Assembly (NCBI GenBank): GCA_964649825.1
Contig: CAZYQW010000119.1
Span: forward strand, 133,564 to 197,563
DNA from: CAZYQW01 sp964649825
GTDB taxonomy: Bacteria; Planctomycetota; B15-G4; JADJEK01
Reading direction: 5' to 3'
Length of the DNA stretch: 64,000 nt
A model generated the notes under the pieces. The model made no database searches and had not been told where the DNA came from. It saw only the letters and a list, made by a program, of their open reading frames with translations. The position numbers and the translations under genes are program-made. Shown piece by piece: positions 8,940 to 16,666 of the stretch (position 1 is its first letter; each line of letters starts with the position of its first letter).

Positions 8940-10355
8940 TTGACGCGATCGACGGCACCAGGACGGCTCGCGACCGGCCCGCGGTCGCAGGACGAGAGCG
9001 CGGTGGACCCGGCACGCACGGTCGCGCAGCTCGCTCCCGGCGAGACGATCCACGGCTGGGGCCGGCTGCGAGTGCCGGGCCGCGAGGTCCGCGTGGAGGA
9101 CCTCGAGCGCGGTACGGTCGGCGCCGTCCTCACCCGCGGGCTCGGCCGCTCGTACGGCGATGCCTCGTTGCCGCCTCCCGACCACCCCGAGGTCGTCGCA
9201 TCGCCCCTCGCCGATCGCATTCTCGCGTTCGACCCGGGACGCGGTCGCATTCGCGCGGAGGCAGGCCTCTCGCTGCGGGAGCTGAACCGCCTGTTCCTGA
9301 ACCGCGGCTACTTCACGCCCGTGACGCCCGGCACTCAGTTCGTCACGCTCGGGGGAATGGTCGCGGCCGACGTCCACGGCAAGAACCACCACGGCTCCGG
9401 CTGCTTCGGTGAACACGTGGCCGCGCTCCGAGTCCGCGTCGGCGACGATCGCGTGATCGAGTGCTCCCCGACCGTGCATCCCGACCTCTTCTTCGCCACG
9501 ATCGGGGGGATGGGTCTGACCGGACACATCCTCGAGGTCGAGTTCGACCTGATCCGCGTCCCGAGCCCTTGGATCTGGTGCGAGACGCTCCGCGTGCGCG
9601 ACGTCGACGAGTACGTCGGGGCCTTGAAAGAGTCCGGTCCGAACTGGCCGTACACCGTCGGCTGGATCGACTGCCTCGAGACCGGGAGGCGCCTCGGCCG
9701 TGGAGTCCTGATGCGCGGTCGCTTCGCGGAGCCGTCCGAGGCGCCGCGCCGGCCGCCGCGGCCGAAGCGGCGTCGCTCCGTGCCTTTCGTCTGTCCGAGC
9801 TGGCTGCTCGGCCGGCCGACGGTGAAGGCGTTCAACGCCGTCTACTACGCGGCGCACCGGGTGCACGCGTCCGGTCGCATCGTGCATCCGGAGTCCTTCT
9901 TCTACCCCCTCGACCGGCTCCTTCACTGGAACCGGCTCTACGGCCCGCGCGGCTTCACGCAGTATCAATGCGTGCTGCCCGAATCCGCGGGGCGCAACGC
10001 GGCGCGGCGCTTCCTCGAGCTCCTGACCGCGCGCGGGGGCGCGTCGTTCCTCTGCGTCATCAAGGACTGCGGCGATGAGGGGCGAGGGGTGCTCTCGTTC
10101 CCGATGCGCGGCATCTCGATCGCGCTCGACGTCGCGGTGCGACCCGAAACCCCCGCCCTGGTCGCCGCGCTGAACGAGCTCGTGGTCCGGGAGGGCGGTC
10201 GGATCTACCTCGCAAAGGACAGCTTCACGACGCGGGAGCACTTCGCGGCGATGGAGCCTCGTCTCGAGCGGTTCCGTCGGATTCGCGATGCGTGGGACCC
10301 CCATCATCGCGTCCGCAGCGCGCAGTCGGTTCGAATCCTGGGAGATCCATCGTGA
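8940..10355 (+). CDS. DprE1-like FAD-linked oxidase
   Basis: This 471-residue protein has a VAO-type FAD-binding domain with LTRGLGRSYGDASLPP, VTLGGMVAADVHGKNHH (about residues 137-153) and IGGMGLTGHI. It is most like DprE1, which oxidises decaprenyl-phosphoryl ribose as the first half of an epimerisation to the arabinose form in mycobacteria. The GKNHH motif and the C-terminal YLAKDS lysine match DprE1. The position corresponding to the benzothiazinone-reactive Cys387 (NICVD in M. tuberculosis) reads SIALD, so alanine replaces it. I use the TTG start at 8940 (AGGGAG nearby). The stop overlaps the start of the SDR gene by 4 bp. The true sugar-lipid substrate in this organism is unknown. Confidence 0.85.
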   Translation: MTRSTAPGRLATGPRSQDESAVDPARTVAQLAPGETIHGWGRLRVPGREVRVEDLERGTVGAVLTRGLGRSYGDASLPPPDHPEVVASPLADRILAFDPGRGRIRAEAGLSLRELNRLFLNRGYFTPVTPGTQFVTLGGMVAADVHGKNHHGSGCFGEHVAALRVRVGDDRVIECSPTVHPDLFFATIGGMGLTGHILEVEFDLIRVPSPWIWCETLRVRDVDEYVGALKESGPNWPYTVGWIDCLETGRRLGRGVLMRGRFAEPSEAPRRPPRPKRRRSVPFVCPSWLLGRPTVKAFNAVYYAAHRVHASGRIVHPESFFYPLDRLLHWNRLYGPRGFTQYQCVLPESAGRNAARRFLELLTARGGASFLCVIKDCGDEGRGVLSFPMRGISIALDVAVRPETPALVAALNELVVREGGRIYLAKDSFTTREHFAAMEPRLERFRRIRDAWDPHHRVRSAQSVRILGDPS

Positions 10356-11092
10356 ACGTCGCCTTCCTCGGCGCCACCAAAGGCATGGGCCGCGCTCTCG
10401 CGCGCCTCCTCGCCGAGCGCGGTGATCGCCTGTTCCTGCTCGGCCGGTCCGAAGTCGACCTCCAGCGGTCCGCCAGCGACCTCGACGCGCGCGCCGGCCG
10501 CGCCGCCGTCGCGGGCGTCGGGCTCTGCGACCTCGGCGATCCGGACGGCTTCGAGGCCGCGCTCGATCGTGCCGTCGCCGCGCTCGGAGACCTCGACACC
10601 GTCATCGTGACGGCGGGAATCTACGCGTCGCAAGAGCAGCTCGAAGGGGACCCGGCGCTCGTGCGGAACGTCGTCGAGACGAACTTCTCGAACACCGTGC
10701 TCTTCTGCGAGGCCGCCCGCAAGCGGTTGTTGGCGCGCGGCGGCGGCACGCTCTGCGTCTTCAGCTCGGTCGCCGGCGACCGCGGCCGCAAGCCCGTGGC
10801 GATCTACGGGGCGACGAAGGCGGGGTTGTCCCATTACCTCGAATCGCTCGACCACAAGTTCCGCGACCAGGGGCTCGTCACCGTGTGCGTGAAGCCGGGG
10901 TTCGTGAAGACCGGAATGACCGAGGGTCTGAAGGCGCCGCCGTTCGCGGGCGAGCCAGAGGCGGTCGCGCGGCGAGTGCTCGCGGCGATCGACAAGAAGA
11001 AGCCGTTGGTCTACGCACCGGCCGCGTGGTTCTGGGTGATGTCGGTCATCAAGCGCGTCCCGCGGCGGATGATGAGAAGGGTGGGGTTCTGA
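10352..11092 (+). CDS. DprE2-like short-chain dehydrogenase
   Basis: The protein is a 246-residue SDR with the GATKGMGRALARLL cofactor loop at the N-terminus (about residues 6-19), a VTAGIY segment, the catalytic serine in VFSSVAGDRG, and YGATKAGLSHYL supplying the catalytic Tyr and Lys. It begins with GTG at 10352, whose first bases overlap the stop of the DprE1-like gene (GTGA). This coupling and the gene order mirror dprE1-dprE2, in which DprE2 reduces the keto intermediate to complete ribose-to-arabinose epimerisation. The C-terminal hydrophobic segment (PAAWFWVMSVIKRVPRR) is compatible with membrane association, as expected for a lipid-linked sugar. Confidence 0.85.
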   Translation: MNVAFLGATKGMGRALARLLAERGDRLFLLGRSEVDLQRSASDLDARAGRAAVAGVGLCDLGDPDGFEAALDRAVAALGDLDTVIVTAGIYASQEQLEGDPALVRNVVETNFSNTVLFCEAARKRLLARGGGTLCVFSSVAGDRGRKPVAIYGATKAGLSHYLESLDHKFRDQGLVTVCVKPGFVKTGMTEGLKAPPFAGEPEAVARRVLAAIDKKKPLVYAPAAWFWVMSVIKRVPRRMMRRVGF

Positions 11093-11155
11093 CGCGGCTC
11101 CCGGAACGTCATCCGGACGCCGATCGGCTCCCGGTCGAGTCCGCATCGATCGCGC

Positions 11156-12010
11156 CTACAGTCGGATCAGGACCACTCCCACGCTCGCGACGGCGGCGCC
11201 GAGCCGGCCGAAGAGAGTCAGCCGTTCGCGGAGCAAGAGGACGCCGAGCAGGACGGAAAGGCCGGTGGAGAGGCTCGAGATCGGGGCGACGACGGCCAGG
11301 GGCGACGCGGCGACCGCGAGGCTGAGGGCGAGCAGGCCGGACGACTCGAACAACACGGGAAGCGCGAGGACGCGGACGTCGGCAACCGACGGGACGGACC
11401 AGCGAACGGGTCGCCGGAGCAGCACGAACGGAATGGCGATCACCGCCGCCGCGAGCCACGCGAGCGCCGGGGCCCAGATTCGGCCGACGCTCGCGCCCGT
11501 CGCGTCGAGGAGCGGTGCGAGCAGGCCGAAGCCGACCGCGGAGAGGATCGCGTAGTGGATCGCGCGCCGCTCGTCGCCGGGAGCCGGCCCACGCCCGTCG
11601 CCCGGGGTCGAAGCGGCGAGCGCGACGTTGCCGACCACGACGAGCGCCGCCCCCGCGTAGCCGAACGGAGTCAGGCGCTCGCCGAGCACGAACAGGCCGA
11701 CGGCGGCCGCGACCACCGACCACGCGCTCACGACCGGTGCAACGACCGCGACCCGGCCCCGCTCGAGCGCGGAGAACAACCCTGCGTACGCGACGAGGGC
11801 CGCGACGCCGGCCAGGGCCAGCCGCAGGGCCGCGCGTCCGTCGACGCCGGCGAGCGGCCCCTCGAACGACCACGCGACCGCGGCGAGGAGGACCGCGCCG
11901 AGCCCGATCGAGAGCAACGTCGCGTCGCGGGCGCCGAACCGGCGCGACGCACCGGGGATGGTCACGTTGGCGAGCGACCAGCAGATCGCGCTCAACAGGG
12001 CGTAGAGCAA
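11156..12010 (-). CDS. EamA/DMT family transporter
   Basis: This is an integral membrane protein of 284 residues with about ten hydrophobic segments arranged as two repeated halves, the pattern of the drug/metabolite transporter superfamily (EamA domains). The N-terminus MLYALLSAICWSLANVT is typical of the first half, and SALERGRVAVVAPV is a typical end-of-helix element. The start at 12010 and the protein ends are clean. The substrate cannot be told from sequence. It is convergent with the DprE pair and is followed upstream by the tricorn gene on the same strand. A second EamA transporter lies at 59558-60487. Confidence 0.85.
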   Translation of the reverse strand: MLYALLSAICWSLANVTIPGASRRFGARDATLLSIGLGAVLLAAVAWSFEGPLAGVDGRAALRLALAGVAALVAYAGLFSALERGRVAVVAPVVSAWSVVAAAVGLFVLGERLTPFGYAGAALVVVGNVALAASTPGDGRGPAPGDERRAIHYAILSAVGFGLLAPLLDATGASVGRIWAPALAWLAAAVIAIPFVLLRRPVRWSVPSVADVRVLALPVLFESSGLLALSLAVAASPLAVVAPISSLSTGLSVLLGVLLLRERLTLFGRLGAAVASVGVVLIRL

Positions 12011-12107
12011 GCGAGGGTCCTACGGGTGTGGTTCAGAGGTCTTGCGGATTCCGCTGGGCCCTCGCCGTGGCTGGCTCCGTTGCCAGGACACGGCCCTTGC
12101 CGAGCCG

Positions 12108-15100
12108 CTACGAGTCCCGCTTCGGCCCCTTCGGCGCGGGCGGACGACGCGGCGTCGGCTTCGCCTCGAGCTCGTCGAGCAAGTGCTTCACCGCCGCCTC
12201 GATGCTCGGGTCCCGTCCCTGGCGAACGAGCGTCGGGTCGTCGAACACCTCGACGTCGGGCGCGACGCCGAAGTACTCCACGTCCCACTCGCCGTCGGTG
12301 TTGACGAACGAGAACGCCGGCACGGCGAGGCCGCCGCCGTCGACCAGACGGGGCGAGAACGAGTAGCCGACGAGGCCGCCCCACGTCTTGCGACCGATCA
12401 GCGGCCCGAGGCCGCGCTTGCGAAAGTAGTACGGGAACGCGTCGCCGCCGGAGGAGGAGTAGCCGTTGATCAACATCGCCATCGGGCCGTCGAAGCCGTA
12501 CTGCGGGGTCGCGTCCAGGTTCGAGTGGCGGCGCGACCAGTAGTTGAGCACCGGCATGCCGATGTCGCGGATCATGCGCCACGGGATGTGACCCCCGCCG
12601 TTGTAGCGGTCGTCGATGATCATCGCCTCCTTCACGCGCGCCTGAGGCTGGAACCCTTTGTAGAGCTCCTCGTGACCGTCGCCGGCCGTGTTCGGAACGT
12701 GGACGTAGCCGATGCGGCCGCCGGACAAGCGGTCGACGAGCTCCGTGTTGCGACGCACCCAGTCGAGATACCGGAGCGAGACCTCGGACGCGATCGGGCG
12801 GATCGTCACGGTGTGGGCGTCCTCCGGGGAGCCCGTGCGGCTGAGCTCGACCTCGACGTGGCGGCCGACCGTGTTCACGAGGAACGCGTACGGATTGTCG
12901 CGCGTCGTCACGTCGTGGCCATCGATCGAGACCAGCACGTCGCCCTCCTTCGCGTCGACGCCGGACTCGGTGAACGGGCTGCGCCGGGCCTCGGTCCAGT
13001 TCTCGCCGCGATAGATCTTGGCGATCCGGTAGCGGTCTCCGTCGGCCACGAGCTCGCAGCCGAGGACGCCGACGGGGACGCGTTCGACGCGGGGCGACTC
13101 GCCCGGCTGGACGTACGTGTGGCCGCAGTTCAGCTCGCCGATCAGCTCGCCCAGGACGAAGTCGAGGTCGTCGCGATGCGACAGGTGTTCGACCAACGGT
13201 TGGTACTTGGCGAGCATCCTCTCCCAGTGCACCTGGTGCAGGTGCGGGTCGTAGAACCAGTCCCGCATGATCCGCCAGGCGTCCAGGTACATCTGCGCCC
13301 ACTCGGTCCGCGGGTCGACCTTCACGCGGATGCGATCCAACGGCAGCGGGTCCTTGCCGGCGCTCTGACCGGCGCTCGCGCTCGCGATGGCGAGGCCGCC
13401 ACCATGGCGATAGAGGAGCTTCTTGCCGTCCGGCGTCGTGACGTAGCTGGTGACGCCCGGCAACACTTCCTTCGCCTCGCGCTCCTCGAGGTCGTAGCGT
13501 TTGAGGTTCCGGTTCTCGACGAAGAGGAGTCCGCCCTCGACGCCCTCGAGATTGCGGTAGGAGCTCGGCGGCAGCGGGAGCACGACCAGTCGATCCGAGA
13601 TCCCGTCGAAGTCGATCTCCACCGGCTTCGCCTTCGCGACCTCCTTCTCCTTCGCGTCGTCGGTCGCGACCTCCTTCGTGTCGCTGGTCGCGGCTTCCTT
13701 TCCGTCCTCGGGCGCGTCGCCTGCGTCACCCTTGGCGTCGCCGTCCTTGTCGACCTTCGATTCGTCGCCGTCCGTCTCGATCTTCTCGTCGTCGTTCTTC
13801 GGCGCGATCGGCGACTCGACGTCCGGTCGCAGCAGGAGCGCGTAGATGCGCGCGTCGAAGTCGAGCTCGCCGTAGTCGAAGTCGCGCGCCGACACGAAGT
13901 AGACGTACTTCCCGCCGGGATCGAACGCGGGATCGGCGTCGTTGTACTGATCGGTCGTGACCTGGATCGGGGCGCTCCGATCGGAGGGGCTGATCCAGAT
14001 CGACGAGTATCCGTTCGCCGCCTGCTTCGCGTACGCGATCCACGCGCCGTCGCCCGACCACGAGACGTTGGTGATCATGTCCTCATCGCCGCGGTCGAGG
14101 TCGGTCGCCGACGTCGTCTCGACGTCGAGAGTGCGAAGGCGCTGGCCGCGGTCGACCATGACGATCCGCTTGGAATCCGGTGACCACGAGTGGCCGAGGA
14201 TCCACGAGCCCGTGCCGTGCGTCGCCTGCCGCTCCTCGCCGGTCTCGCGGTCGTGGAGGAACAGCTCGTACTCGAGACCGACTTCGCCGAGATAGGACAG
14301 CCAGCGGCCGTTCGGCGACCATTGCACGTCGCGCTCGCGCCGCTTCGGGCTGTCCGTGACGCGCACCGCCTCGCCGTCCTTCTTCGGCACGGTGAACACG
14401 TCGCCGCGCACGATGACGGCGGCTCGACTCGCGGTCGGTCCGACGTCGAACGACTCCACGTTCGGGCCGCCCGTGACCCAGCGCGGCCGATGCCACGGCT
14501 TGTCGTCGGCCAGCTCGATGGTGAGCTTCCGCACCTTCTCCGTGGCGGCGTCCATCACGTAGAGGTAGCCGCCGCACTCGAAGATCACGGCGTCTCCTCC
14601 GCGCGAGGGCCACAGCACGTCGAACTCCTCGAACTCCGTGATCGGACGGATCTGTTTGGTGTCGAGGTCGCACGCGTACAGGTTCAGCGTCCCGGTGCGA
14701 TCGGACGTGAAGTAGATCCGCTCGCCCAGCCACATCGGGTGGTTGTCGGTGCCCTCGAACGTGGTCAGGCGTTCGAGCGTGTTGTCCACCAGGTCATAGA
14801 CGTGCACGTCCTGCGCCCGTCCCGCGCGGTACCGCTTCCACGTGCGCCACTCGCGGCTGATCAGGTTGCAAGCGAGCTTCGTTCCGTCCGGCGACAGGGT
14901 GGCGGGCCCGCCCTCCGGGAGCGTCAACGGTGTCTCGAGTCCGCCGTTCGGATCGACCAGGAAGTAGCGGGCGATCCGCTCGCTGTACGGCGTCCGGTTG
15001 CTCTTGAACAGGATGCGGCCGTCGTTCGTCCAGTCGAACGGCAGGTTGTCGTAGCCTCCGCGCGGGGGCATGTTCCCTACGTCGGGGTAGAACGTGATCT

Positions 15101-15407
15101 GTCGCGGCTCGCCGCCGTCGTACGGGACGACGTAGATCTGTCGCGTGCCGGTGTACTCGCCCGAGAACGCGACCCATTTCCCGTCGGGAGAGATGCGTGG
15201 GTAGATCTCGATTCCCTCGTCGAAGCTCGTCAGGCGGTGCGCCGGCCCCCCCTCCGCCGACGCGGTCCAGATGTCGCCGCCGGTGACGAACGCGATCTTG
15301 TCCCCCTGGATGTGCGGAAACCGGAGCAGCCTCGCCTCGGCCGCCGTCGACTCGGCGGGGGCTGCGACACAAAGAACGAGAACGGACAGCAATCGGTAGC
15401 GGGTCAT
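12108..15407 (-). CDS. Tricorn-like S41 serine protease, exported
   Basis: The 1099-residue protein starts at an ATG with AGGGA six bases upstream, followed by a signal peptide (MTRYRLLSVLVLCVAAPAES). Residues about 25-520 are beta-propeller repeats of the WD40-like/TolB type (ISPDGKWVAFSGE, SPDGTKLAC, WSPNGRWLSYLGE and similar). A lysine/glutamate/aspartate-rich linker follows (about 525-590), then the core-1 domain with LNCGHTYV (His763), a PDZ domain and the core-2 protease domain. In NGYSSSGGDAFP the third serine (about Ser986) aligns with the tricorn nucleophile. The final catalytic glutamate region is NTDGEWDVEYFGVAPDVEV. The domain order matches archaeal tricorn, but the signal peptide places this one outside the cytoplasm, where peptide degradation is the likely job. 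It lies downstream of rpmB with a terminator between them. Confidence 0.9.
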   Translation of the reverse strand: MTRYRLLSVLVLCVAAPAESTAAEARLLRFPHIQGDKIAFVTGGDIWTASAEGGPAHRLTSFDEGIEIYPRISPDGKWVAFSGEYTGTRQIYVVPYDGGEPRQITFYPDVGNMPPRGGYDNLPFDWTNDGRILFKSNRTPYSERIARYFLVDPNGGLETPLTLPEGGPATLSPDGTKLACNLISREWRTWKRYRAGRAQDVHVYDLVDNTLERLTTFEGTDNHPMWLGERIYFTSDRTGTLNLYACDLDTKQIRPITEFEEFDVLWPSRGGDAVIFECGGYLYVMDAATEKVRKLTIELADDKPWHRPRWVTGGPNVESFDVGPTASRAAVIVRGDVFTVPKKDGEAVRVTDSPKRRERDVQWSPNGRWLSYLGEVGLEYELFLHDRETGEERQATHGTGSWILGHSWSPDSKRIVMVDRGQRLRTLDVETTSATDLDRGDEDMITNVSWSGDGAWIAYAKQAANGYSSIWISPSDRSAPIQVTTDQYNDADPAFDPGGKYVYFVSARDFDYGELDFDARIYALLLRPDVESPIAPKNDDEKIETDGDESKVDKDGDAKGDAGDAPEDGKEAATSDTKEVATDDAKEKEVAKAKPVEIDFDGISDRLVVLPLPPSSYRNLEGVEGGLLFVENRNLKRYDLEEREAKEVLPGVTSYVTTPDGKKLLYRHGGGLAIASASAGQSAGKDPLPLDRIRVKVDPRTEWAQMYLDAWRIMRDWFYDPHLHQVHWERMLAKYQPLVEHLSHRDDLDFVLGELIGELNCGHTYVQPGESPRVERVPVGVLGCELVADGDRYRIAKIYRGENWTEARRSPFTESGVDAKEGDVLVSIDGHDVTTRDNPYAFLVNTVGRHVEVELSRTGSPEDAHTVTIRPIASEVSLRYLDWVRRNTELVDRLSGGRIGYVHVPNTAGDGHEELYKGFQPQARVKEAMIIDDRYNGGGHIPWRMIRDIGMPVLNYWSRRHSNLDATPQYGFDGPMAMLINGYSSSGGDAFPYYFRKRGLGPLIGRKTWGGLVGYSFSPRLVDGGGLAVPAFSFVNTDGEWDVEYFGVAPDVEVFDDPTLVRQGRDPSIEAAVKHLLDELEAKPTPRRPPAPKGPKRDS

Positions 15408-15442
15408 TCGTATCCCTCGATGCAACGCGCGATGCAACGCGA

Positions 15443-15476
15443 AACGCCGGGACGGAATACGTTCCACCCCGGCGTT
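15443..15476 (-). terminator. Predicted terminator after rpmB
   Basis: A perfect 9-bp inverted repeat, AACGCCGGG (15443-15451) with CCCGGCGTT (15468-15476), encloses a second GGAA/TTCC pairing. On the minus strand it lies 32 bp past the rpmB stop and is followed by only a short T-rich stretch. It separates rpmB from the tricorn gene. Confidence 0.6.
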
Positions 15477-15508
15477 CGTTCGTGACGCCATCGACAACCC
15501 GACGACGT

Positions 15509-15814
15509 TCAGGAGCTCTTGCTCTTCGACTTCTTCTTCGCCTTCGGCGGTTTCACGAAGCCCGCGGCGAGCAGAACCGAATAGGCCCCGTTCTTCGCGA
15601 TGGTCTTGATCGCGCACGCACTGACGCGCACGCGAACGAAGCGCTTCAGCTCGGGCACCCAGACCCGCTTCCACTGGAGGTTCGGCTTGAACCGACGACG
15701 GGTGATACCGGTCGTCTTCAGCCCAACCCCGCCGCGGTACTTGGCGAGGCCGCGCCGGGAAACCCGATTGCCGACACGCGTCCGGCGGCCGGTGACTTTG
15801 CACACGCGGGACAT
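15509..15814 (-). CDS. rpmB: 50S ribosomal protein L28
   Basis: The 101-residue basic protein shows the L28 signature MSRVCKVTGRRTRVGNRVSRRG at the N-terminus, then TTGITRRRFKPNLQ and VRVRVSACAIKTIAKNG. It lacks the second zinc cysteine pair found in some L28 forms. It carries a C-terminal lysine/serine tail (KAKKKSKSKSS) beyond the usual length of about 78. GAGGA lies six bases before the ATG. A good promoter (15896-15925) and a terminator (15443-15476) suggest monocistronic transcription. Confidence 0.95.
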   Translation of the reverse strand: MSRVCKVTGRRTRVGNRVSRRGLAKYRGGVGLKTTGITRRRFKPNLQWKRVWVPELKRFVRVRVSACAIKTIAKNGAYSVLLAAGFVKPPKAKKKSKSKSS

Positions 15815-15895
15815 GTCTATCCTCGATCGATGATCGAGCGAACCGAGTGATTCGCTCCTTGGGGTGTCGCTTGGACCCGAAAGACGAAACTGGAG

Positions 15896-15925
15896 TTTCT
15901 ACCAAAGCGCGACGCCGCGGTTCAA
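15896..15925 (-). promoter_or_regulatory. Predicted promoter of rpmB
   Basis: On the minus strand TTGAAC (15920-15925), an 18-base spacer and TAGAAA (15896-15901) precede rpmB by about 80 bp. The minus-35 hexamer is identical to that of pcnB. The promoter sits just after the adk stop codon, which argues that rpmB is transcribed separately from adk. Confidence 0.6.
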
Positions 15926-15929
15926 CGCT

Positions 15930-16502
15930 CTATGTGGAACTCTTTTCCAGCGCCTCGACCACCCGAGCCTGGACCTCCTCGATCGTGCCGACGCCGTCCA
16001 CTTGGATCAGGGTCCCGCGTTTCGCATAGAACGCGCTCACCGGCCGGGTCTGTTCCTCGTACACCTGGAGGCGCTTCTCGATCACCTCGGCCGTGTCGTC
16101 CGTGCGTCCCTCCTTCGCGCCCCGGCTCACGAGCCGGTCCTTCAGGAGGTCGCTCGGCACGCGGAACTCGAGCACCTGGGTGAGATCGATCCCCCGCGTC
16201 CTCAGGAGGTGGTCGAGCGCCTCGGCCTGGGCCAGGGTCCGAGGAAACCCGTCGAGGAGGAATCCACCCGCGCAGTCGTCGCGTCCGATGCGATCGTCGA
16301 CCACGTCGACCATCACTTCGTCGGGCACGAGACGTCCGGCGTCGAGGAATTCCTTGGCCCGGCGTCCGATGGCGGACCCGGACGCGATCGCGGCCCGCAT
16401 CATGTCGCCGGTCGAGACGTGGGGAATTCCGAAACGAGCGGCGACCTGCGCCGCCTGGGTCCCCTTGCCGGCCCCGGGGGGGCCCAGTAGCACGATCCTC
16501 AT
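15930..16502 (-). CDS. adk: Adenylate kinase (short-LID form)
   Basis: Adenylate kinase converts ATP and AMP to two ADP. The P-loop GPPGAGKGT is at residues 7-15, followed by HVSTGDMMRAAI, GGFLLDGFPRT (AMP-binding and catalytic region) and RLVSRGAKEGRTDDTAEVIEKRL. At 190 residues it is the short form: the LID domain is reduced to a brief loop (SRGAKEGRTDD) with no zinc cysteines. A promoter with minus-10 TATCAT lies 39 bp before the ATG. The gene is not linked to secY as it is in many bacteria. Confidence 0.96.
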   Translation of the reverse strand: MRIVLLGPPGAGKGTQAAQVAARFGIPHVSTGDMMRAAIASGSAIGRRAKEFLDAGRLVPDEVMVDVVDDRIGRDDCAGGFLLDGFPRTLAQAEALDHLLRTRGIDLTQVLEFRVPSDLLKDRLVSRGAKEGRTDDTAEVIEKRLQVYEEQTRPVSAFYAKRGTLIQVDGVGTIEEVQARVVEALEKSST

Positions 16503-16540
16503 CAGTCGACCTCGCGGCGTCTCCGTCGGGGAAGCGCTTC

Positions 16541-16570
16541 ATGATAGCGCAGTCCGCTCACCGGACCCAA
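16541..16570 (-). promoter_or_regulatory. Predicted promoter of adk
   Basis: On the minus strand TTGGGT (16565-16570), an 18-base spacer and TATCAT (16541-16546) stand 39 bp before the adk start. The spacer length and the GC just before the minus-10 box match the pcnB promoter. Confidence 0.6.
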
Positions 16571-16632
16571 CCGGTGTTTCTGGTCCGACCGATACGGCGC
16601 CGCGCGCGGACGAGCCCATGCTGGCGGAGGTC

Positions 16633-16659
16633 GCCGCCGACCGAGATCGGATCGGCGGC
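16633..16659 (-). terminator. Hairpin after mgtE
   Basis: GCCGCCGA (16633-16640) pairs perfectly with TCGGCGGC (16652-16659), 7 bp beyond the mgtE stop on the minus strand. There is no T-run, so it may act only with Rho or as an RNA 3' end. Confidence 0.4.
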
Positions 16660-16666
16660 ACGCGAG

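Noticed and set aside
6963..10307. A 1114-residue minus-strand open frame across the FIST and DprE1 genes
   Set aside because: It is a shadow of the coding plus strand with no family motif.
10325..10345. GGTTCGAATCC-like T-arm suggesting a tRNA
   Set aside because: It lies inside the DprE1 coding end and has no acceptor or anticodon arms around it.
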